Assembly (NCBI RefSeq): GCF_023091745.1 | Contig: NC_068925.1 | Coordinates: forward strand, 75,457,085 to 75,521,084 | Source: Budorcas taxicolor | Lineage: Eukaryota; Chordata; Mammalia; Artiodactyla; Bovidae | Direction: 5' to 3' | Length of the DNA stretch: 64,000 bases | Part shown: piece by piece, positions 12,638-24,114 of the stretch | Layout: the number at the start of each line of letters is the position of its first letter | How positions within the stretch are numbered: the first letter of the stretch is position 1 | Notes under the pieces: model-generated | The model's input: only the letters and a program-made list of their open reading frames with translations | Databases searched by the model: none | What the model was told of the DNA's origin: nothing | Program-made: the position numbers and the translations under genes

Positions 12638-12999
12638 ACCAGCTTCTTCCCTTAAGGAATTTACAATTTACTTTCAGTCAGAGAGGAAACCAAACAATTA
12701 TGTTTGGTTTTATAATTATTCATATAGGTCACATAGGAGAACTCAGTAAGTGCCTGGGACATTTACGACGTTTCCATCTGGGAGTTCATATTCAAATCAG
12801 GAGGGATAAATGGCAGAGAAGCAGATTTAGTCAATAGTAAAAGGAAGATTTTAGTGTGTCCCCAACTGGAGTTTGCTGCCTTTGGAGATCGTGAATGGTT
12901 CATCCCTAAAAATAATCCTAGGAGGAGTTGGAAAAATACCTTCAGGGATGCTGAGAATGAAGGCCCTCTTTGGGGACAGGAGTGTTGATTACTTCCTGT

Positions 13000-13430
13000 A
13001 AGCTTCTTTCTACATCTTATTGTCTGTTATTACAGCGAAGTGTCCCCAAAGAGCAATTTTTACTTGGAGTCTCAGAAGTTGATGTCCACCCCTTTCCTCC
13101 TCTCCAGTCATAGTTTTCAAAGTCTGTGAGAGGTTTCCGTCAGAAGCAGATGCAGATGGGAGAAGAAAGAAATATTGCTTTGCAGCAGCAGGTGCTCCAT
13201 CAAAACAGGGGCCTTGCGAAGTGACGGCAGACACCAGTAATGGCCAAAGCGCCGGCCTTATTTATGGGTTTGAGGGAAAGATGAATACTGTACATGCACA
13301 TTCTAATTAAGGCCAAGACTTCCCAGCATGCATAGCTCTGCGTCTCATTCCCCTTGTCACTGCCGCCACGGCTCCCATATTTTCTGTGGTGTTCTTCTAG
13401 TTATGAGTGATGCCGTGCTGACTGAAATGG
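13000..13430. other. Repeat-free block, possible conserved non-coding element
   Basis: I see no repeat family, and the composition is more balanced than the flanks, with CpGs retained (gcgaagtgacggc, aagcgccggcc, ctgccgccacgg). It contains 'ggccttatttatggg' and 'ttctaattaaggcc', the AT-rich core style common in developmental enhancers. No coding frame. The call rests on texture only. Confidence 0.3.
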
Positions 13431-14548
13431 ATGGAGTCCCAAGCTGGCTGTAGGGCACAGGGATTTGATCTGCCACATGGCTGGAGCCTGGACTCAAAAA
13501 ATACCACAGCTGTATTTGCCCTTGTCTTTAGTGGCTGACTAGAGCGTTTAGACCAAAGACGGTGATGTGGGATTTAGGATTACCTGTGAAGGGGCTCCAG
13601 CCCCACTGTGGTACGACAGTCATGGCAAGGAGTGAGACACTCCATAAAAATGCTCCCTTCTCAATTCCATCCATGTCTATTAAGCATCTGTTGGGTTAGG
13701 AGGAGAGATATGGTCTGTTTCCATCAGACACATATTTAAGATCGATTTCTGAGTGGCATAGAGCTAATGCTTTTTTAATAGTCTCCTCTACCTATTACAT
13801 AATGAAAAAAATGGAGCACGTGCCATGAGCATATGACTAATGGCCCTTAGAGAAAGTCCAATCCTAGTTTTGATCTTTGAGAGATGAGGACATCAAAATC
13901 TAATGCAGCTAATCATGTCAAAGGCACAATCAATAAGCATACCCTGATCTCACAGTGTAATTAAGTCTCCATAGGTTCATTTTTAGACCAAATCAATCAA
14001 AAGTAGTCAACCTGATTAGGAATTAATTCAGCAGTATCATTAATTTGGAAAAAAAAAAACCACAAGATTTATTTTTCAAAATATTAATATCTTGCTATTT
14101 AAAAATTATCTATTCTTAGTTCCTTAAAATATCTTTATATCAATACACTCTAATAAAATTTGAGGTCTTTTTCTGGCAAGAGTATGACTTTTCATCACTG
14201 CAAAAAAAAAATAATAAAACTATTTTTTCCTCTGTATATCTCTTTGGATGTCCCGTAATTTTACTCTGAAGCTATCTTTATGTCCTCCTTGGGACATGTA
14301 GACGTAGTAGGTAAGGACTAGGCATAGGTCTGGATTTCAGTTTGTGGTGTCCTTTGGCCAAGGTCAAGAGTAAAGAAAGAAAATGGAAACAGAGATAGGA
14401 AAACACAGGGCTAAACTATGCATGAAGTATGGGTTTTGCCTCAAGATTTTTTACTTGAGTCCTAGTTAAAACTTATTTGAATTATCAGCTGATTTTTCTT
14501 CTAAATTTTTTCCCAATATACCAACCAAAATTGATGTTTGCCTGTTTT

Positions 14549-14550
<2 letters not shown>

Positions 14551-14585
<35 letters not shown>
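14551..14585. repeat. (TG)n microsatellite
   Basis: About 17 uninterrupted TG units. Purity suggests length polymorphism. Confidence 0.97.
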
Positions 14586-14589
<4 letters not shown>

Positions 14590-14667
14590 ACATGCACACA
14601 GGCCATTTTCATAACTAAGACAACTATTAACTGAGGATTTGTTTCTCAATGGATATAGCTAATCCAA

Positions 14668-14871
14668 GCTTCCCTGGTGGCTCAGATGGTAAAGAGCACC
14701 TGAAATGTGGGAGACCCAGGTTGATCCCTGGGTTGGGAAGATCTCCTGGAGAAGGAAATGGAGACCCACTCCAGTATTCTGGCTTGGAAAATCCATGGAC
14801 AGAGGAGCCTGGTGGGCTAGAGTTCATGGGGTCAAAAAAAGTTGGACACGACTGAGCAGCTAACGCTGGAC
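14668..14871 (+). mobile_element. Bov-tA SINE, full length
   Basis: Full order of tRNA head (cttccctggtggctcagatgg), B box (aggttgatcc), BovB-like body and the 3' part 'gttggacacgactgagcag'. Direct repeats AGCTAATCCAA (14657-14667) and GGCTAACCCAA (14872-14882) match at 9 of 11 positions, so the insertion is complete. Confidence 0.95.
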
Positions 14872-15596
14872 GGCTAACCCAACAATGCAAGTCTCAAACA
14901 GTGTGCTAGAATGTGTCATGCACCATCTTTCACCCTGAGTTCCATCTGGATAATGCTAGACACTTAACGCCACGTCTTGGGAGGCATCAGCATGGAGTGG
15001 GCAGAGGATGAAATTAATATTCATATTACTACTATGTAACCGACTATTAACTGACAAAGACTAAGACCATTCACATATTTGGTATCATTTTTTTCACAAT
15101 GTGAACAATACCTATCTCTCAGCATAGCAATTTACATTCATACTTCTTCGAGAAGGTAACTGAACCTCATGAAACTAAGTAATTTCTTGAATATTTCAGG
15201 ATTATTAAGTGGTAATCAGGGATTTGTTTGAACCCCTGGAAACCGGGAATGGGAGTCTGACATCATCAGAGAGAACTCATGGGTGACTTGGGAAGGCTGG
15301 AGCTGCAAGGGGTCATGGCCAGTGTTTAGCACAGGGGTCATTTGTAGGTGGTCAAAAATATTATTGAGTGAGTGACTTGGAAATTCAGAGCAATCAACTT
15401 CGCTATAACAGAATGAGGAAACAATGTGGTATCAGAGCTAGACCTAGGAGAAGTGCTTAGGAGTTCAAACTGGATGGGGAGCAGGAGTCAGGTAAGCAAT
15501 GACTTGACTGTGCCGGCCATGTTAAAAGCATAAGAAATCAGTCAGTTAATAAAATAAGCAAATAATTGAACTATAAATATATAAGATTAATTCAGA

Positions 15597-15790
15597 ATCA
15601 ACTGATATTTATTGTGCAATCACTATGTGCTAGGTTCTAATTTTTCTGCACATTTTTAGCTTTCTTATTTCACCTTTATAATAATCATTTTTCATAGTTG
15701 GGGAAATTGAGCTTCCTGAAGGTATGGCTTTCCCAAGGTCACAAACTAATAAATAGTGAAGTCAGGGTTTGAATCCAGGCCTCCAGGCTC
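15597..15790 (-). repeat. MIR SINE
   Basis: Reverse MIR: 'gatatttattgtgcaatcac', 'ggggaaattgagcttcctgaa', 'tttcccaaggtcacaaac', 'gtttgaatccaggcctcc'. Nearly complete. Confidence 0.85.
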
Positions 15791-16534
15791 ACTTCAGTGT
15801 CATTAACATAACCAGCGCAGTCCATTTTCAGCAGGCAACTTACTTGACCAGTCAGCAGCATCTAGCATCGCTTGACTTCCAAGACAGTATCCCCTCTTGT
15901 TTCCCTTTGACTTACATCAACAAACCTCCTCAGTTGCCTCTGTCAGTTCCTACTCATTCAAATGATTTCCAAACATCAGAGTGTTCACAGTTCAGTCTTT
16001 GTAACTTTTCTCTTTCGTGTTCATTTTCTTGATGTGTTTATCTAGTACCATGGATTTCAGTACCATTAGGACAACTCCAAATTTTAAATCTCTAGCAGAA
16101 CTCTTGCCTCAGCTCTCTACAGCTCTCTGAGGGCCAAACAAGCTCCTCAAATTGCAACTTTTCAGTACTGCTCTCCTGATATTTTCCAAACTTGGTTGCA
16201 CTTGTTGTGTCTCCTATCTTAGTTAATAACAACTTGACCCTTCCAGTTGCTCAGGGCTCAAACCACAGAAGTATCTTTAATACTCTTTCACTTTGTCCGT
16301 GACCAATCTGTCAGCCAATCCTGTTGGTTATGTCTTCAGAAAATGATTGACTATGTCTTGCTACTCCCACAGCTATCTTAACCCAATTCACTGCCAACAC
16401 TTTTGGATTATTGCAAGAACTTTTCCTAGTCTGATTTTTCCCACCTTTAGCCTATTCTTCTTTAGCCTCTTGATGAAAGTAAAGAGGAGAGTGAAAAAGT
16501 TGGCTTAAAGCCCAACATTCAGAAAACTAAGATC

Positions 16535-16976
16535 GTGGCATCCAGTCCCATCACTTCATGGCAAATAGATGGAGAAACAGTGGAAACAGTGTCAGACTTT
16601 ATTTTTTTGGGCTCCAAAATCACTGCAGATGGTGATTGCAGCCATGAAATTAAAAGACGCTTACTGCTTGGAAGGAAAGTTATGGCCAACCTAGACAGCA
16701 TATTAAAAAGCAGAGATGTTACTTTGCCAACAAAGGTCCAACTAGCCAAGGCTATGGTTTTTCCACTGGTCATGTATAGATGTGAGAGTTGGGCTATAAA
16801 GAAAGCTGAGTGCCGAAGAATTGATGCTTTTGAACTGTGGTGTTGGAGAAGACTCTTGAGAGTCCCTTGGACTGCAAGGAGATCCAACCAGTCCATCCTA
16901 AAGGAAATCAGTCTTGAATATTCATCGGGAGGACTGATGTTGAAGCTGAAACCAATACTTTGGCCACCTGATGTGA
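16535..16976 (+). pseudogene. BovB carboxy-terminal coding remnant
   Basis: An open frame of about 150 codons retains the BovB region following the polymerase core: SDFIFLGSKITADGDCSHE, KSRDVTLPTKVQLAKAM, YRCESWAIKKAE and VPWTARRSNQSILKE. It starts downstream of YADD, so the palm catalytic residues are absent. The frame ends inside the SINE. No function is expected. Confidence 0.85.
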
Positions 16977-16979
16977 AGA

Positions 16980-17189
16980 AAGAAAGAAAGTGAAGTCGTT
17001 CAGCTGTGTCTGACTCTTTGCGACCCCATGGACTGTAGCCTACCAGGCTGCTCAGTCCATGGAATTTTCCAGGCAAGAGTACTGGAGTGGGTTGCTATTT
17101 CCTTCTCAAGGGGACCTTCCTGACCCAGGGATTGAACCCAGGTCTTCCACATTGCAGGGGGACACTTTACCGTCTGAGCCACCAGGGAA
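16980..17189 (-). mobile_element. Bov-tA SINE inside BovB
   Basis: Reverse Bov-tA ending in 'ctgagccaccagggaag'. Perfect 10-bp duplication GATGTGAAGA at 16970-16979 and 17190-17199, made from BovB sequence. The tail at left is AAAGAAAGAAAGTGAAGTC. It is thus younger than the BovB copy it split. Confidence 0.97.
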
Positions 17190-17673
17190 GATGTGAAGAG
17201 CTGACTCATTTGAAAAGACCCTGATGCTGGGAAAGACTGAAGGTGGGAGGAGAAGGGGACGACAGAGGATGAGATGGTTGGATGGCCTCACCGACTCAGT
17301 GGACATGGGTTTGGGTGGACTCCGGGAGTTGGTGATGGACAGGGAGGCCTGACGTGCCATGATCCATGGGGTCGCCGTCGGACACGACTGAGTGACTGAA
17401 CTGAACTGAACTGAGTTGAGCCTATTCTTCATATAACAGCCAAAGTAACCTCATAAATAGTAAATCATGTGACTCTTCTGGTCACAACTTATTTACTCAG
17501 AATAAAAGGTGGAGTCCTTTCAATGGTATTCAAGACTCTACATGATTTGGCCTCATTAAACCTAAAACTTCCACCTTGAAGACTTTACTTGTATTATTAC
17601 CTCTGCCTGGAACATACTTCCCCAAACATCTGACCATTTGCTCCTTCATCTTTTTTAGGTTATCCTTAGCTAG

Positions 17674-17909
17674 TAAAGGATTTCCTTGGTGGCTCAGATG
17701 GTAAAGAATCCTCCTGAAATATGGGAGATCTGGGTTTGATCCCTGGGTTGGGAAGATCCCCTGAAGAAGGGAATGGCTATCCACTCCAGTATTCTTGCCT
17801 GGAGAATTCCAGGGACAGAGGAGCCTGGCAGGCTACAGTCCATGGGGTTGCAAAGAGTCGAACACAGCTGAATGACTAACAGAATGACTAACCCTTTCAC
17901 TTTCACACT
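17674..17909 (+). mobile_element. Bov-tA SINE inside L2
   Basis: Complete head, B box (gggtttgatccctgg), body and tail, ending in a CTTTCACTTTCACACTT-like stretch. Direct repeat TTAGCTAG at 17666-17673 and 17910-17917. Confidence 0.93.
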
Positions 17910-18165
17910 TTAGCTAGCTAAACTGTACACTGTCTTCACACATGCAACTTCTTATACCCCTCCTGTATTTTTCTCCACAACACCTATCACTGTCTGGCAT
18001 GGTCTTTGTTTCACTTATATGCCTTTTCAACTGGCCCTTCTCCCCTTATTAAATGTTAAGACCAAAAAATGAAAAAGACAAGGAGTTTTTACCATTTTGT
18101 TTACCATTGCATCCCTGGAGAAGGAGATGGCACAAAAGAGAAATACCTGGCATACGGGATAAATT

Positions 18166-18193
18166 AAAAAAAAAAAATATATATATATATATA
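18166..18193. repeat. Poly-A followed by (TA)n
   Basis: About twelve A, then eight TA units, between the L2 end and the next SINE. Confidence 0.9.
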
Positions 18194-18392
18194 GCCTCCC
18201 TGCTGGGACAGTGGTAAAGAATTGGCCTGCAATGCAGGATATATGGGTTTGATTCTTGGATAGGGAAGATCCCCTGGAGAAGGAAATGGCAACCCACTCC
18301 GGTATTTTTGCCTGGGAAATCCCATCAACAGAAGAGCCTGGCGAGCTACAGTCCACGGAGTTGCAAAGGAGTTCGACATGACTTTATGACTA
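18194..18392 (+). mobile_element. Bov-tA SINE
   Basis: Head 'gcctccctgctgggacagtgg', B box 'gggtttgattcttgg', body 'caacccactccggtattttt', 3' part 'gttcgacatgactttatgac'. It runs directly into the CA repeat, which probably grew from its tail. Confidence 0.92.
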
Positions 18393-18393
18393 A

Positions 18394-18420
<27 letters not shown>
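18393..18420. repeat. (AC)n microsatellite at SINE tail
   Basis: Fourteen uninterrupted AC units attached to the 3' end of the SINE at 18194-18392. Confidence 0.97.
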
Positions 18421-18424
<4 letters not shown>

Positions 18425-18887
18425 TTGAATGAATGGGCAGGAGGGAGCCCTAAGAATTTAGCCGTCTGGAAGGTGCATGGCGTATGATGCAACCCCTGAC
18501 AGGTAGGCAACAGCCTAAGCAGTTTCAGTATGTGCGTCAACGTGCAACCTAACAGTTTCAACCTTCAGAAAATTTCCCACAACGTCCCCACATGATGCTC
18601 CTATGCCTCAGGAGAAAAGACATTAATTTTTAGAGGCCTGATAGCGCATGAACCATGAGATCACTTTGTAAAAAGCTGTGTAAATAGCTAACAGAAATCC
18701 GGATTCTATTTCTTTTGTGATGGTGCACAACTGCAAACCAAAAATAGAAAATAAAAAATAAATAAACAACACTGAGTATCTTTTCACGGAAAGCCCCATT
18801 TCTCCCCTGTTGTTGTGGCTTGCCTCCATCCACAATTCTGCCCCATCAAGCTGCTCTGCCTTTTTGGTAGATAGCACAAGCTAGTAA

Positions 18888-19050
18888 AAAGAGCATGCGT
18901 ACGGCAATCAGAGCGACTTGGCTTCAGACTCCAATTGTATGCCTTGCTAATCACAGAAGCTTAATTTTCTTGATCCTTTTGAGCCTCGATGCTTATTTGT
19001 AAAACAAGCAAGATAAAAGACACTTTATAGGGTAATTATGAAGATCACAT
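18888..19050 (+). repeat. MIR fragment
   Basis: Forward MIR order, diverged: 'gacttggcttcagactcc', 'tgatccttttgagcctcgatg', 'tatttgtaaaacaagcaagat', 'agggtaattatgaagatc'. Confidence 0.7.
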
Positions 19051-19080
19051 TATATATAATATTATATACAAGTTACATAT

Positions 19081-19305
19081 GTGTGCGTGCACGCTAAGTC
19101 GCTTGAGTCGTGTCCAGCTCTTTGTGACCCCATGGACTGTAGCCCTCCAGGCTCCTCTCTCCATGAGATTCTCCAGGCAAGAATACTGGAGTGGGTTACC
19201 ATGCCCTCTTCCAAGGGATCTTCCTGATCCAGGGATCCAACCCGCGCCTCCTGCGGCTGCTGCAATGCTGGTGAATTCTTTACTGCTGAGCCACTTGGGA
19301 AGCCC
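19081..19305 (-). mobile_element. Bov-tA SINE
   Basis: Reverse SINE from 'gctaagtcgcttgagtcgtg' to 'tgagccacttgggaagccc'. Flanking ACAAGTTACATAT (19068-19080) and ACAAGTTATATAT (19306-19318) match at 12 of 13 positions. The B-box region is CpG rich (cccgcgcctcctgcggctg). Confidence 0.95.
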
Positions 19306-19318
19306 ACAAGTTATATAT

Positions 19319-19460
19319 AAATTATAGATAATATATAATGATATACTGCATATTTGATTGGCACTTAATATTGTATATATTCTATATATCATATCAAATA
19401 TGTATATTTTATTGGCACTTGATGCATGCCACTTAAAATTTGATTGGCATTAAGGGCTGT
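19319..19460. repeat. AT-rich, TA-repeat-like tract
   Basis: Imperfect TATA-rich text containing several TTGATTGGCA or TTATTGGCA words about 40-50 bp apart. Confidence 0.5.
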
Positions 19461-20104
19461 GAGATAATGGAAAATATATATACTGGTCTCTGTCCCTAGT
19501 TCATGGCACTGAACTTCTAAAAGCTTTATAATTCCCTAAGTGATCATTGATAGCACTAGAAGCGTCTTTTGTTCTAATATTTGGCCTTTGACCCCAGTTC
19601 CTGATATGGAGTTTCAAACTCCCTTGGACTTTCCTGTTCTTTTGTTCTAATGAGGGTAGGCTCTTTCATGGAGGCTGGCCACCAGAAAAAAGATGCCATG
19701 AATAGACACTTGGAATTTTCAGCATCCCTTCACATCCTTTAGAGAGAGTATGAGGGGACAAAAAGGCGTTTATAATCAACAATGTTTACATGATGGTCTC
19801 TGTGTGATCCCCAAAGGAGGGGAACTGGAGAGCTTCTGGGCTAGTGGACACCTGGAGCTCCTTGGCTAGTGGTGTCACCTACGAAAGCGTAGGAACAGCA
19901 CCTCTTCCCGCACATCCCCCTGTGCCTCTCTTCCGTCTGGATGCTCGCCTGGATCTTTAACCATATCCTTTTATAATAAACTGGTAAATGTGAGTAAATT
20001 CCTTTCCCACATTCGGTGGACTTTTCTAGCACATTAATTGGACCTGGGGAGGAAGGGGCGTAGGGACCTCTGATTAACAGCTGGTAGATCAGAAAGAAGC
20101 ACAG
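19461..20104. other. Unique DNA
   Basis: No family or gene recognised. Confidence 0.4.
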
Positions 20105-20312
20105 GGCTTTCCTTGTGTGGTGAAGAATCCGCCTGCCACGCAGGACCACAGGAGACACGAGCTTGATCCTTGGGTCAGAATGATCCCCGGGGGGAGGAAA
20201 TGGCACCCCACTCCAGTATTCCGGCCGGGATAATCCCATGGACAGAGGAGCCTGGCAGGCCACCGTCCATGGGGTCACAAAGAATCGGACACAACAGAAT
20301 GACTAAGCATGA
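20105..20312 (+). mobile_element. Bov-tA SINE, diverged
   Basis: Head 'gggctttccttgtgtggtg', B box 'gcttgatccttggg', body 'cactccagtattccggcc', tail 'cacaacagaatgactaagc'. More substitutions than most copies here. Confidence 0.9.
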
Positions 20313-20577
20313 AGGTCAGAGGCGCAGATGGCAGTCTGGATTTGTGTGGCATCTGAAATGGGGGGAGGCAGCTTTGTGAGCCTCTGATCTGGTGGAATCT
20401 GATGCGAACTCCAGGTACAATTGAATTAAATTGTACACCTTGCTGGTGTTGCAGAGAGTGGCATGGTGTGGGTAAAAACCCCATACAACTGGTATCAGAG
20501 GTGCTGTGTGTGTGGAAACTGTTAGAGTAAAGAGGAAGCGGGAAGAGTAGAGTGTAGGTGTCTACAATAGTGCCAAT

Positions 20578-20670
20578 TATATATATATATATATGATTAT
20601 ATTGTGTGTAATATATATCATTTAATGTATGTAATGTAAATATGTATATTGTATAATGCATATTACATAC
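20578..20670. repeat. (AT)n and TATA/CATA-rich tract
   Basis: Starts with about eight AT units and continues as TAATATATATC and ACATACATACATATG-like text. Confidence 0.8.
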
Positions 20671-21341
20671 ATACATATGTATGTTTGATAGGCATTTAGT
20701 GCATTCTCCTTAAAAGATTCAAGCTCTCTGTTTAAGAACAGGTATTTACAGAAAAGCAGAGACTAATAGCCTAATGTAGCGTTAGACTCATCTCTTCCCA
20801 TAGGTATTTAACTAATAGGGATCTATGTCCTGAGAAAACACAGATATACCAATAGAAACTATTTTAAAGTCTGTTGGGAGGTCTACCACATTCATTTAAC
20901 ATATGCATTGTAGATAACTTCTAATTGTCATCCAGTTTCTCTTTGTCTTTGTACAGACAGTTTCAATGGTAGCTAAAACAAATGGGAATCCAGAACCCCA
21001 CCAGGCTTACTGACCTTGACAAGTGGTTCTGGTACATGTGCTGGGATGATATTCTCAAGGTGGTTGTCCCATCAACCCTTCCCTGTGCACGGAGGTCCTT
21101 TCTGCAGGAAATCTCCCAGAAGTGGTTCTCTTCGGCTGCTCCTGACTCCAGCATTATGGCTGCCTCTGGAATGCCAGCTGAGACCTCAGAACACCTTAGT
21201 AAGAACGAAGACAAGTGTGGCCAACATAATCTCAAGGAATTTATCTCAACTTGTGATGTTCATAGGTACCATCCGGGTAAGCAATGTGACTTGAAGTCCA
21301 ACTCAAAGGAATGAAATTTGAAATTTGTATATTAAAAATAG
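20671..21341. other. Unique DNA with an unremarkable open frame
   Basis: A plus-strand frame of 110 codons lies at 20982-21314. I recognise no domain, it has no signal or repeat pattern, and opposite-strand frames of similar length overlap it. I treat it as chance. Confidence 0.4.
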
Positions 21342-21342
21342 G

Positions 21343-21552
21343 GCTTCCCAGGTTGCCTAGTGGTAAAGAACGCACCTGGAAATTCAGGAAACATGAGATA
21401 CAGGTTCAATCCCTGGGTAGGGAAGTTCCCCTGGAGAAGGAAATGGCAACTCACTCCAGTGTTCTTGCCTGGAGAATTCCATGGAGAGAGAAGCCTGGTG
21501 TGCTACAGCCCGTAGGGTCACAAAGAGTTGAACACAAAAGAAACCTAGCACA
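21343..21552 (+). mobile_element. Bov-tA SINE
   Basis: Head 'gcttcccaggttgcctagtgg', B box 'caggttcaatccctgg', body and tail present. Left flank ATTAAAAATA and right flank ATAAAAAATA are probably the target-site duplication. Confidence 0.93.
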
Positions 21553-21869
21553 CACATATAAAAAATAATGACTTTTTCATATTCCATCTTCTTTTTAAAT
21601 TTCTACTCAGTTTATATCTCCTGATACCAGGAGAGACAACATCTCTTGGCAAGCAGTGGATAAAAGTTGTGTTCTTAGTTCACATACATTATCTGCTCGA
21701 CTTTTTTTTTCCCAGTTCAGACTCTGTCCATTGTTCTAACAAGACCAAAAAAAGTGATGTGGGCTTATTAAGAAAGGAGGCACAGTGACCCTCTGGGGAG
21801 AAGACCTTCACCCAATTTAAAAGGGTGTGCACTCTGACAGATATTTGGTGTTTGGGCTGTCTGATGAGC

Positions 21870-22036
21870 CTGGACTTTCCAAACTTGTCTGCACGTTGGA
21901 ATCACCTGAGAAGCTTTTGATGCCTATGTTCTGTCCACCAGAGGCTGATGTGATTGGTCTGGAAATGGTCCAGACTTTGGACTCTTTGAAACATCATCAG
22001 ATTATTCTAATGTGCAGACAAGTCTGTGAATCACTT
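21870..22036 (+). mobile_element. MER5A-like hAT non-autonomous DNA transposon
   Basis: Near its ends, ACTTGTCTGCAC (21883-21894) and GTGCAGACAAGT (22012-22023) are perfect 12-bp inverted repeats. The interior 'ggaatcacctgagaagctttt' and 'agattattctaatgtgcag' match the MER5 group of hAT-Charlie elements. It is non-coding and old. Confidence 0.8.
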
Positions 22037-22532
22037 CCATGGGCCCATGATATGAGTCTATCTGAATAAAAGTATATTTCTAGATGTTTAGAGCCAGAGA
22101 TACTGCTCAAGCCAGTGTTCTTGCCAAATCATCTATAATGTCTGGTGTCATTAAGGCCAAATAGCCAGTTTTGAAAGGGGAAGGATTATATCTCCATCTA
22201 ACAGTACTTCAGTAGCAAATGTATCTGAATTATAAAAGGAGAAAGAATGTTTTAAGTTGAAAGGAAAAAGGGAAATATAAATTATATGCAGGCTATGTGT
22301 GAGTACTAACTTAACCATTACAAGAGTTCTATCTGAAGGGAAATAGAAGGAAATATTAATAGAAAATAGGCTTTGGTTGATGGTAGAGATCTGCTCCTAA
22401 AACTGAGTAATTACAGAATCTTTGTTTAAATACATCTTTTATTATGCTTATCCCAACAATCAGGAGTGGGAAATTAGAAAAATCTAGAATTAGATATGAA
22501 AAAAAGTAATTCTTTCTAGTTTGGGATATCCT
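22037..22532. other. Unique AT-rich DNA
   Basis: No family recognised. Confidence 0.4.
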
Positions 22533-22545
22533 ACTGAGAATTTGA

Positions 22546-22768
22546 GGGCTTCTTAGGTGGTGCTAATAGTAAAGAACCCACCTGCCAATGCAGGAGACAG
22601 AAGAGACATGGGTTCAACCCCTGGGTCGGGAAGATCCCCTGGAGGAGGGCAGAGCAAACCACTCCAGTATTCTTGCCTGGAGAATGCCATGGGCAGAGGA
22701 GCCTAGTGGGCTACAGTCCACAGGGTCACAAAGTGTCGGATACAACTGAAGTCACTTAGCACACATGC
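22546..22768 (+). mobile_element. Bov-tA SINE with long head
   Basis: Head 'gggcttcttaggtggtgctaa', B box 'gggttcaacccctgggtcgg', body and tail 'cacttagcacacatgc'. A perfect 13-bp duplication, ACTGAGAATTTGA, lies at 22533-22545 and 22769-22781. Confidence 0.97.
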
Positions 22769-23009
22769 ACTGAGAATTTGAAGTACGGATCAAAGGGGAT
22801 ACATTTCAGACCACCCCCCAGCCTTCTGAGCTTTAACAGGAAGATGATAACGCTGCAGAGCACTAGGTTATAGGGCAGGGCTTTATTCTTTGGGCTTTTA
22901 AACCCATGGGAACAAACAGCTGATAGGAAGAAATCCTGACAGAATCAAGTTGAATTTTCATGGAAGAGTTTGAACGTCTAGGTACCCATATTGCTTTAAT
23001 CGTGAGCCT

Positions 23010-23345
23010 ATACTCAAGATGGAAAGATGCACAGCATCACCCAATAGAAATATAATGTTGTCCTTATATGTACTTTAAAATTTTCTAGTAGCAACATTCA
23101 GAAAGGAAATAGGCGAAAAGGATATTAATGGGTCTGAGCCAATATATATTATCATTTCAACATGAAATCAGTATAAAAATTTGAAATCAATGTAATAAAA
23201 TATCTTAAATTCTTTTTTGTTTCTACCAGGTCTTGAAATCTGGTTTATTTTCTACACGCTTACAACACATCTCAATTTGGAATGGCCTCATTCAAATGCG
23301 GAATAGCCACATGTGGCTACTGTCTGCTATTTTGGACACTGCAAG
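23010..23345. mobile_element. Ancient DNA transposon, family uncertain
   Basis: Text such as 'caatagaaatataatg', 'attttctagtagcaacatt', 'atatattatcatttcaacat', 'aatagccacatgtggctac' and 'ttttggacactgcaag' belongs to a widely dispersed old mammalian non-autonomous element of about 340 bp. I cannot give its name with confidence. Confidence 0.6.
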
Positions 23346-23350
23346 TGCAG

Positions 23351-24114
23351 ATGGAAGATCACAAGGTCTGAATAAAAAGACGTTTCTTCTAATTGATCTT
23401 AAATGATGGGTTGCATCAGATGATCTCTAGAGTCATTTCGCAGCCCTCGTGTTCTCTGAGTGAACAGCAAGTCAAGGATGTGGGTGCATCGAAAAACAGA
23501 ATGACAGTGGCCAAGCCTTTGAAGCTGGGACAGTCCCTGAGGCAAGTCTGCTATTTCCGTCTCAATTTAGGGAGACTAAAAAAGCATCTTCAGCTCTCAC
23601 CAAAACGGCAGGTTCTGAGCAGAGAGTATAGTTTTTGCCGCACAGAGCAAAGGGATTCTCTAGGATATGGTTCTAGGAAAAAAAAAACTCCCTGAGGGAC
23701 GGCTTAACTTGAAATTAACTTTGCTATTGATCCCAGTGGTCAGGTGATGAGCAATGTGGTGTAAATCGAATCTTTGACCCACAAACCAAAGGCATAGCTC
23801 TTATGATTACTTTTTGCACAGCTTTATTAGAAGAACACTGCACACTTCCATGGTATGTTTCATTCCCAAGACCCGGCTAAGTCATGAGTCCCCACCCCCC
23901 TTGATATTGGCTTTTAGAGCAGCAATATACCCCAGCACAGCAGAGCTTTGTCTTGCCTTGTAGCCTGGGGTGGCCCCAGAGCTATTAAAAGTCTCTATTC
24001 ATAGCCCCCCTTTCAGATGAAATTGTTCAAACGGTGGTCTGTTTAGACCTCAGTCACGAATCTGCTTTTTACTGATGCGAGATGGAAGTGGCAGTGGTGA
24101 AACACTTGAGCTAA
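23351..24114. other. Unique DNA
   Basis: No family recognised. A 100-codon plus-strand frame at 23393-23695 ends in a poly-A/lysine run and has no known motif. Confidence 0.4.

Larger units (their letters stand above)
11776..14550. other. Mostly unique DNA
   Basis: No gene seen. A stretch near 12570-12720 has the look of an old L2/MIR-like repeat ('gaccttacaattt'-type text) but I cannot place it. The block 13000-13430 is listed separately. Short poly-A runs occur near 14049 and 14200. Confidence 0.45.
16461..17418 (+). mobile_element. BovB LINE piece inserted in L2
   Basis: Starts just after the YADD region (ctcttgatgaaagtaaagag) and ends in CTGAACTGAACTGAGTTG. A perfect 12-bp duplication, AGCCTATTCTTC, lies at 16449-16460 and 17419-17430. 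A later SINE at 16980-17189 splits it. Without the SINE and its duplication the BovB is about 740 bp. Confidence 0.95.
15800..18165 (+). mobile_element. L2 LINE 3' portion, interrupted by BovB and SINEs
   Basis: Text follows the L2 order across the gaps: 'cttgacttccaagacagtat', 'gctcagggctcaaaccac', 'gccaatcctgttggttatg', then after the BovB 'caagactctacatgatttgg' and 'acctctgcctggaacatac', and after the SINE 'cacctatcactgtctggc', ending in 'acctggcatacgggataaatt'. It is old and non-coding. The BovB at 16461-17418 and the SINE at 17674-17909 split it into three parts. Confidence 0.8.

Noticed and set aside
20982..21314. 110-codon frame ending near a GTAAG donor-like word
   Set aside because: One donor-like word is not evidence of an exon. 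No domain, and other frames overlap on both strands.
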